64,000 nucleotides of DNA, from positions 434,001 through 498,000 of the forward strand of contig NZ_OZ032148.1 of the NCBI RefSeq assembly GCF_964026495.1. Direction: 5' to 3'. Shown one piece after another: positions 57,448-64,000 of this stretch. Made by a program: the position numbers and the translations under genes. The notes below the pieces were generated by a model that was not told the origin of the DNA, searched no databases, and saw nothing but the letters and a program-made list of their open reading frames with translations. The DNA is from Arsenophonus sp964026495. GTDB lineage: Bacteria > Pseudomonadota > Gammaproteobacteria > Enterobacterales > Enterobacteriaceae. The stretch's first letter is position 1; each line of letters opens with the position of its first letter.

Positions 57448-58977
57448 TTAAATAACTTCCTTTTGAATTTTTAATTGCCAACCAGGTACTTCTTGCCAAT
57501 ATTTTTTTTCTTTTTCTAAATCTAAGAATATTAATGTATTTTTTTTTAAATAATGATCAGGAAAATATAGAGTCCAATAATTTTGACTAGTGTGTAACCT
57601 TAATGAATTTGGTATTGTTGTTGATTGACGTTGATTATTTAGTAATATAGCTAATCTTAATAATTTAATTATTGGTAAGTATTCTTTTTTTTTAAATAAA
57701 TTTAATTTAGGAATTAAATTAAATTTAAGACTTTTTTTATAAAAACGCACTAATATTACTAATAACAATTGTTCTTCTTTATTAAATCCAGGAATATTTG
57801 TATTATATAAAATATAAGCAGCATGACGATGTGAACCACTATGATTTATGTTTAATCCAACTTCATGTAACATAACTGCCCAAGAAAGTATATATTTAAT
57901 ATGAGGATTAGCTAATTTTTGGTTTTGATTTGCCCATTGTTTATATAACAATTCTGTTGTTTTTGATACACGTTGTATTTGCTCTCTATCGATATTATAT
58001 TGCTCAAGTAAATTTAATTTGGTATTTTGGAATGCATCATGCTGATTAATTTTTTTTTTCATTTCATATAATATTCCTTCACGTAAGGCACCTTTAGAAA
58101 GGTATAATTCTTTTATTTTAAAAGAATCAAAAATACCACATAAAATAGCCAATCCTGGCAAAAACATATGACTTTTTTCTTTAGGTAAACCAGGAAGATC
58201 TGACAATGTGAAATTTCTATATCTTAGTATCATTTTTTTTAATTTAATTAACTCCTTAGCATTAATTATTCCATCTAAATTACCTAAATGATATAGCACT
58301 TCATGAATTATTTTTATGGTACCCGAAGATCCAAAAACAAAATCCCATCCTATTTTTTGATATTCATGCACAATATTTTTTATTATTTTTCTTGTCGAAA
58401 AATAAGCTCGTTCAAAATTTTTTTTATTAATCGTATCATCAACAAAAAATTGACGTGAAAAATTTATACATCCTATTTTTTTACTTTTCATTAATAATGG
58501 TTTAAAATTTTCACCAATAATAAATTCAGTAGAACCACCTCCAACATCAATAACTAATTTTTTTCCCTTTTTTGGTTGAGTATATTCAACTCCCATGAAA
58601 ATAAGTCGTGCTTCTTCTTGTTCTGAAATAATATTTATTGGATAAGGTATGACCATATGAGCACGTTCTAAAAAAATATTAATATTTATTGCTTCACGTA
58701 ATGCATGAGTTCCTACAATACAAATATTTTCTTGGGGAAAACCTTCTAGACGTTCAGCAAATAATGCTAAACATTCTAATGCATGTTGCATGGATTTTTC
58801 ACTTAATTTGTTTTCTTTGTTTAATCCATTAACAAGATGAATTCTTTTTTTTATACGTGTTAAAATTTGTAATGTATGATTAATAATACGTACGATAATC
58901 ATATGAAAACTATTAGACCCGAGATCAACTACAACTATTTCTATTGGTTTTGATACTGAATGTTTTTTTAAAAGCAT
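57448..58977 (-). CDS. ppx: exopolyphosphatase
   Basis: Removes terminal phosphates from long polyphosphate and belongs to the Ppx/GppA actin-like ATPase fold. 509 residues against 513. 'VVDLGSNSFHMIIV' is the phosphate-1 loop, 'VGTHALREA', 'DVGGGSTEFIIG' the phosphate-2 loop, and 'SKGALREGILYEM' ends the exopolyphosphatase module. The C-terminal HD-like helical domain follows with 'MLHEVGLNINHSGSHRHAAYIL'. It starts 10 bases after ppk, giving the ppk-ppx operon of enterics. Confidence 0.94.
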   Translation of the reverse strand: MLLKKHSVSKPIEIVVVDLGSNSFHMIIVRIINHTLQILTRIKKRIHLVNGLNKENKLSEKSMQHALECLALFAERLEGFPQENICIVGTHALREAININIFLERAHMVIPYPINIISEQEEARLIFMGVEYTQPKKGKKLVIDVGGGSTEFIIGENFKPLLMKSKKIGCINFSRQFFVDDTINKKNFERAYFSTRKIIKNIVHEYQKIGWDFVFGSSGTIKIIHEVLYHLGNLDGIINAKELIKLKKMILRYRNFTLSDLPGLPKEKSHMFLPGLAILCGIFDSFKIKELYLSKGALREGILYEMKKKINQHDAFQNTKLNLLEQYNIDREQIQRVSKTTELLYKQWANQNQKLANPHIKYILSWAVMLHEVGLNINHSGSHRHAAYILYNTNIPGFNKEEQLLLVILVRFYKKSLKFNLIPKLNLFKKKEYLPIIKLLRLAILLNNQRQSTTIPNSLRLHTSQNYWTLYFPDHYLKKNTLIFLDLEKEKKYWQEVPGWQLKIQKEVI

Positions 58978-58987
58978 ATTATTAATC

Positions 58988-61051
58988 TCATTTTTTTGAA
59001 TTTTCTATTGATTTTAAATAATCATAAACAGCTAGTTGAGCTTGAATTTTTCTTTTATTTCCACGTGGAACATAAGTATTACTTAAATTTTTGTCAATAT
59101 AACGAGCTTTAACTGTATCATTAAATTGTAAATCAAGAATATCTAATACTCTTTGTTTAAGTTGTTGATCTACTAATTTAACTGCAACTTCAATACGAAA
59201 ATCTATATTTCTGGTCATCCAATCAGCTGAAGAAATAAATACTTCTGCATTACTATTATTATTAAATACATATACTCTGTCATGTTCTAAAAAACGATCA
59301 ACAATACTAGTTACTTTAATATTTGCACTAAAAGTAGGTTGACAGGGGACCAAGGAACACATGCCTCGTATTAATAAGCGAATTTTTACTCCAGCATTTG
59401 ATGCATCATAAAGACGATTAATTAATTCTTTATCATCTAAGTTATTTATTTTTAAATAAATACCTGATTCTTTTCCTACTTTAATATTATTAATTTCACG
59501 ATCAATAAGTTGATTAAGACGAGCACGAGAATTTTGAGGTGAAACCATTAAATTATCAAACTTTACTGGTCGATAGGGATTTTCAATAAAATTAAACACT
59601 CGTCTGACTTCATTAGTAATTTCTTGATTTGCGGTTAATAATGAATAATCAGTATAAAGACGAGCTGTTTTTTCATTAAAATTCCCAGTACCAATATGGG
59701 CATAACGAATAATTTTTCCTTTTTCGAGACGAGAAATAATAAAAAGTTTAGCATGTATCTTAAGTCCAGGAGCAGAAAAGATAACATGTACTCCAGCTTC
59801 AGTAAGATGTTTAGCCCAATGAATATTTGCTTCTTCGTCAAATCTTGCTTGTAGTTCAACTACTACTGTAACTTTTTTACCGTTATGAGCAGCGTAAATC
59901 ATAGAATCAATGATACGTGAATCTTTAGCTACACGATAAATATTAATTTTAATTGCTAAAACATTTGGATCAAAAGATGCTTGTCTTAGTAATTCCATGG
60001 TATGTTCAAAAGTATAATATGGATAATACAAAAGAATATCTTTTCCTCTAATTGCATCAAATCCATTACGAAAATTATCAAAATAACGATGACGTAAGCG
60101 AGAAAACGGTTTATTCAACAAATTTTTGTTACCTTCATTTGGAAAATTCATGAAATCTTTAAAATTATGATAACGACCACCTGCAATTACAGAATCATCA
60201 TTAGATAATCCTAATTTTTTTTTTAGTAATTTTACCATTTTATCAGGCATATTTCGTTGATAAACAAAACGAACAGGTTCAGCATTAAGACGCTGTTTTA
60301 AAGTTGATGACATTAATTCCAACATACTAGATTCCATTTCAGTAGTTAAATCATATTCAGCATCACGTGTCATTTTCATAGAATAGGCATTTAATTTTTG
60401 ATAATCAAAAAAACCTTGAAATATCTCATCAAGACAATAACGTAAAATGTTATCTAAAAGAATCATAGATTTTTTTCTTTTTGGCATTTCTGGTGGTAAA
60501 TGTATAAATCTTGGTTGTTTTCCAGCAGGGATTTCTAGTAAAGCATATTGAATATTTTTATGTTGAATAATTTCAATAGCTAAATAGGTATAATCATCTT
60601 TCAAAAATTCTACCAAATCAGTTTCGGGGTTAATTAAGATAGGAGTAATGTGTTGACGTAATTGTTGACGAAAAAATTGTCGTAACCAGTTTTGTTGATT
60701 TGGTGAAATTTGTCGTTCATTAATTAAGAAAATCTGATTGCGAGCCATTTCAAGCAAGAGTTCATTATACAATACATCAAATTTATGATCAAGTTTCGCA
60801 ACTTTATTTTCAATTTTTTTGAGTAATTGGCGTGAACTTGATGCAGTTCCTTGTTCTTCATTAATTAATATACGTCGTTTAACATCAGCAAATCTTATTT
60901 TGTAAAATTCTTCTAAATTATTAGAATAAATACCTAAAAATCGCATACGTTCAATTAAAGGATTACGTTTATCTGCTGCTTCTTGTAAAACCCGTTCATT
61001 AAAAGATAACCAACTAATTTCTTTTTCAATATAGAATTGATTTTTAGACAT
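58988..61051 (-). CDS. ppk: polyphosphate kinase 1
   Basis: Reversibly builds polyphosphate from ATP at the membrane. 687 residues against 688 in E. coli. The N-terminal domain opens 'IEKEISWLSFNERVLQEA'. The phospholipase-D-like catalytic halves carry the autophosphorylated His in 'LKIHAKLFIISR' and the second His in 'DRFLEHDRVYVF'. 'IGTGNFNEKTARLYTDYSL' and 'SADWMTRNIDFRIEVA' complete the active site. First gene of ppk-ppx. Retention of both enzymes in a shrunken genome suggests polyphosphate cycling still matters. Confidence 0.96.
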   Translation of the reverse strand: MSKNQFYIEKEISWLSFNERVLQEAADKRNPLIERMRFLGIYSNNLEEFYKIRFADVKRRILINEEQGTASSSRQLLKKIENKVAKLDHKFDVLYNELLLEMARNQIFLINERQISPNQQNWLRQFFRQQLRQHITPILINPETDLVEFLKDDYTYLAIEIIQHKNIQYALLEIPAGKQPRFIHLPPEMPKRKKSMILLDNILRYCLDEIFQGFFDYQKLNAYSMKMTRDAEYDLTTEMESSMLELMSSTLKQRLNAEPVRFVYQRNMPDKMVKLLKKKLGLSNDDSVIAGGRYHNFKDFMNFPNEGNKNLLNKPFSRLRHRYFDNFRNGFDAIRGKDILLYYPYYTFEHTMELLRQASFDPNVLAIKINIYRVAKDSRIIDSMIYAAHNGKKVTVVVELQARFDEEANIHWAKHLTEAGVHVIFSAPGLKIHAKLFIISRLEKGKIIRYAHIGTGNFNEKTARLYTDYSLLTANQEITNEVRRVFNFIENPYRPVKFDNLMVSPQNSRARLNQLIDREINNIKVGKESGIYLKINNLDDKELINRLYDASNAGVKIRLLIRGMCSLVPCQPTFSANIKVTSIVDRFLEHDRVYVFNNNSNAEVFISSADWMTRNIDFRIEVAVKLVDQQLKQRVLDILDLQFNDTVKARYIDKNLSNTYVPRGNKRKIQAQLAVYDYLKSIENSKK

Positions 61052-61866
61052 TTTTATTTCATAATTAATCTTAATTATTTAGTATGATGCATTGATATTT
61101 ATCAAATAAGTTGATCAGTAATAAGTTTTTACAAAATCAAAATTTTGTAAAAATTTTAATAAAATTATTACATTTTTAATTTTAATATAATATATGTGTC
61201 TATAAATAATAGTGTTTTAATTTTTAATGAAAATTATTTTTGTTATTATTAAAAATATTACGAATTTTTTTATAAGTATAACTTATCATTTATTGGATAT
61301 ACAATAAAATCATAAAAATAAGTATAATAAAATGTTTTTTCATAAAATTTTAAAAATATAAAATAAAAAATTAACTGTTATTTAGTAAACAAGTATTAAA
61401 ACACTAATTAAAATTTCCTAATGCATATAAAAATGTATACAAAAAATAGATACTTTTGACAATATCTAATCACAGATAAAAAATAAAATTTATATTTTTT
61501 ACATTATATATAAACTATTAATTTTATATATCACAAAAACTAAAATATTCATTGTAAATAACTATAAAGTATATTTTTTATATAACAAAATTTTTTAGAG
61601 TTTAAAACTTAAATTTATTTAATAATTACTAAATCTGTTTTTAAAAAAAATATTTTATTTGTTTGTATTTTTATTAAGCATAACAATAAAAATAAATTTA
61701 TTTAAATATCAAACATATCAATTGATTTAATATTTAATTTTTTATAAAAAATATTAATAATAAAATACAATTATTTAAAAAATATAAATTTTTATATAAA
61801 TATATAAAAAATTAAATATTAACAATTTGTATTTATCTAATAACTCATGTAATTAAAGGAAAAATC
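61052..61866. other. spacer where purM and purN would lie
   Basis: In E. coli upp is divergent from purM-purN, with ppk beyond. Here 815 bases of AT-rich DNA separate ppk from upp, with no frame resembling PurM or PurN. The upp promoter must be in the right part but is not evident. Confidence 0.5.
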
Positions 61867-62493
61867 ATGAAAATTGTTGAAGTAAAACATCCGTTAGTTA
61901 AACATAAATTAGGTTTAATGCGGGATAAAAATATTAATACTAAACGTTTTCGTGAATTAGCAGCAGAAATAGGTAGTCTTTTGACTTATGAAGCAACAGC
62001 TGATTTAGAAATAGAAATCATTGAAATAAAGGGATGGTGTGGATATGTAAAAATTGAACAAATAAAAGGGAAAAAAATTACTCTTGTTCCTATTTTACGT
62101 GCAGGGTTAGGAATGATAGATGGTGTATTGGAAAATATCCCTAGTGCTCGTATCAGTGTAGTAGGAGTTTATCGTGATAAAAAAACATTAAAACCAATTT
62201 CATATTTTCAAAAACTTGCATTAAATATTCATGAACGTATGGCATTAATTGTAGATCCAATGTTAGCAACAGGTGGATCTATGATTGCAACAATTGACTT
62301 ACTAAAAAAAGCAGGTTGTCAGATAATCAAAGTATTAGTTTTAGTCGCTGCTCCTGAAGGTATACAGGCACTAAAAATTGCCCATCCTGATATTGAGCTC
62401 TATACTGCTTCCATTGATTCATATCTAGATGAGCATGGTTATATAATACCAGGTTTAGGTGATGCAGGTGATAAGATATTTGGTACTAAATAA
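61867..62493 (+). CDS. upp: uracil phosphoribosyltransferase
   Basis: Salvages uracil to UMP with PRPP. 208 residues, exactly E. coli length. It starts MKIVEVKHPLVKHKLGLMR, has the PRPP loop 'LIVDPMLATGGSM', 'VPILRAGLGMIDG', and the uracil-binding 'DSYLDEHGYIIPGLGDAGD' end. An AAAGGA site precedes the ATG. uraA, the uracil permease gene that normally follows, is absent: the next sequence is relic manZ on the other strand. Confidence 0.97.
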   Translation: MKIVEVKHPLVKHKLGLMRDKNINTKRFRELAAEIGSLLTYEATADLEIEIIEIKGWCGYVKIEQIKGKKITLVPILRAGLGMIDGVLENIPSARISVVGVYRDKKTLKPISYFQKLALNIHERMALIVDPMLATGGSMIATIDLLKKAGCQIIKVLVLVAAPEGIQALKIAHPDIELYTASIDSYLDEHGYIIPGLGDAGDKIFGTK

Positions 62494-62759
62494 TAATTTA
62501 TGTATTGTATATTTAATTGTATATTTAAAATGAATTATCAAAAATAAATAATTAATAATATATCATAATTTATAATTTTTTATCTTAATTTCATAAAATT
62601 ATTAATTTAATATATAAATAGAATTTATATTTTTTAAGATAAAAAACATAAATTACAAAAAATTATGTGCTGTAAAAAAATATTTTATTCACCATTAAAA
62701 CATTAATTTTTAACTTAAAAAAACCTACTGCATATCCTATAATTCTCTAAAATAAAAAA

Positions 62760-63440
62760 CTAATTATTAATTATAACGAATGAATTTTCCTTCAAAATAA
62801 ACACATAGAAGAAAAAGTTACTAATAATGAGACTAAACTTGCATTAATTAATCAAAAATAGTTTCTATAGTAATAATTTTTACTTTATCGGTAATTAAAT
62901 GTTTGCTTTTTGATATAACTAAAAAAATGTTAATATGAATCTATTTATTTACTAAAGCAATTATTACAAATAATCCCAAAATAGAAAACTCTTCAATTAT
63001 TGTATTGTTTGTAAAAAACCGATATCTATCTATTTGTCGGACTTAATAAACCATCAGAAATTACAATACCTGATTCTATTGTAATTAACGCGAAGAATTA
63101 TTGCCAAAAAAGGTCTCCCTACACTAGCTAACAGACCCATTAATTTAATTTTAATACTATTATAATACATTTATTATCAATATCTATTCTATTGAATTTT
63201 TGTTCTTCTATGACAATTTTTACACCTAAAATAGGTGATGTAAGATAAAGATGAGTATTCAAAAATTAAATGACTTTTAATAGCTTGCTTACGTACTTCA
63301 ATATTTTTAGAAAATATTCGATGAATTACTGAGATCATTGCAAAAAATCCCAGTACTTGCATTCGTTTAAAGTTCTATGATTCTTGAAGAAGATTTCAAT
63401 GTAAAAAAAACCTTTTAAAAATCAATAAGATTAAGTTTTT
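62760..63440 (-). pseudogene. manZ: manZ relic, PTS mannose-family EIID
   Basis: The minus strand reads as ManZ broken by stops and frameshifts. From the N-terminal side: 'RMQVLGFFAMISVIHRIFS' and 'VRKQAIKSHLIF' (E. coli ERMQALGF..MVPAIRRLYP, ARKQAIRRHLEFF). After a shift comes 'SPILGVKIVIEEQKF' (APILGVTLALEEQR), then 'IKIKLMGLLASVG' (IKVGLMGPLAGVG). Closer to upp come 'EEFSILGLFVIIALVNK', a stop, and 'IHINIFLVISK', matching TEGASILGLFVMGALVNKW.HVNIPLVVS. Matches run over nearly the whole protein in order. Ends are approximate. Confidence 0.88.
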
Positions 63441-63573
63441 AAAAATTTAATTGATTTAATAAATTTATAGCTGTTATTCACAGTATTCTTGAATTAATCT
63501 AATTTATTATCTAAATTATTATTTTTATGATTTTTGGAAAAAATCAATGTTGATTGATTAATATATTTTAGAT

Positions 63574-64000
63574 TTAGTTATATATAACAGTTATGACTAT
63601 ATTTATTACACCTAAAGCAACTAGATTAACATTAGTACATGCTGCAATTACAAAATCTAAATAAAAAAATAACATTAAATAACAATTTGTACGCATCATA
63701 ATAACCATAGTATAACCAAAAAAAATATTACCCCCACTAGCAATATTTAGTCTTTTAGTAATAACTTCAGGAAGTAAATCAAAGAAATTTTTTACTTATG
63801 ATATACTTATAAATATAAGAAAAATTTCAGAAGGAATAACAATAAGCATTGCTTGTAATAACAATGCTAAAATGTGGATAGTTCTTTATGAATGTAACTT
63901 ATCAGATAATGCAAAAGACGATCCGATACATGTTGAAATTCAAAAATAATTGTTCTTACAATAATAGTAAATATTTAAATTGCAGTAACTAAATGGTAAG
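63574..64000 (-). pseudogene. manY: manY relic, PTS mannose-family EIIC, partial
   Basis: Minus strand, entering from the window edge and running toward manZ as in the manXYZ operon. Readable blocks: 'IFTIIVRTIIFEFQHVSDRL' (VLTIIVRTITVAFQHAADKA), 'ALLLQAMLIVIPSEI' (SLFLQAMRVAIPAVI), 'DLLPEVITKRLNIASGG' (NAIPEVVTNGLNIAGG), then after a frameshift 'GYTMVIMMRTNCYLMLFFY' and 'NLVALGVINIVI' (GYAMVINMMRAGYLMPFFY, NLVALGVIGTVM). In-frame stops and at least one frameshift break it. The 5' part and manX lie outside the window. Confidence 0.88.

Overview
The window is a very AT-rich piece of a gammaproteobacterial chromosome, with features of a reduced, host-restricted insect symbiont. The proteins read as close relatives of Enterobacterales proteins, mostly at full E. 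coli length, and several gene blocks keep E. coli order. By my count only about 44 of 64 kb is covered by intact genes. The rest is long AT-rich spacer, and in three places it still reads as decaying genes. No insertion sequence, phage gene or CRISPR array is visible. A Morganellaceae symbiont of the Arsenophonus type is my best guess, but that is inference, not shown by the sequence.

Layout. 0.2-6.5 kb: rplM-rpsI, sspA-sspB, then diaA-dolP (minus), rsmI and the RNase P RNA. 7.1-9.2 kb: the inner-membrane proteins YqjA and Alx. 9.9-14.8 kb: a compact trehalose operon (PTS transporter TreB, a GH65 phosphorylase, beta-phosphoglucomutase). 15-21 kb: glnA, sthA, ndh. 21.1-27.8 kb: an mfd gene whose first 40% has decayed, divergent from lolCDE. 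28-38 kb: purB, mnmA, rplY, tRNA-Pro, lysP, sbcB, tmaR. 38.8-53.4 kb: rne and rluC divergent, then rpmF, a plsX relic, fabH-fabD-fabG-acpP-fabF-pabC, tmk-holB-tatD and hinT. 53.5-61 kb: lpoB, pgsA, a tRNA Gly-Cys-Leu cluster, trhP and the ppk-ppx operon. 61.9-64 kb: upp, then broken manZ and manY on the minus strand running off the edge.

How it fits together. Sugar uptake seems to have narrowed: manYZ are relics and ptsG is missing from its usual place between tatD and hinT, while the trehalose system is intact. Trehalose is the main insect blood sugar. The operon looks built for phosphorolysis of imported trehalose 6-phosphate, which would give glucose 6-phosphate and beta-glucose 1-phosphate without spending ATP; PgmB converts the latter. 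TmaR, which controls PTS enzyme I in E. coli, is also kept. Fatty-acid synthesis is complete from fabH to fabF, but plsX is dead and ACP carries an unusual 8-residue duplication in helix 1. Transcription-coupled repair looks dismantled: Mfd has lost its UvrA-binding half and uvrC is absent from its usual place before pgsA. purM and purN are missing from their usual place beside upp, so de novo purine synthesis is doubtful even though purB remains.

The strongest items for a second look are the trehalose operon and its 114-residue N-terminal extension, the half-decayed mfd, the manYZ and plsX relics, the ACP duplication, lysP with no normal start codon, and an RNase E whose scaffold has been cut back to an amphipathic segment and the arginine-rich AR2 region. 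I did not find a wholly new defence or mobile system.
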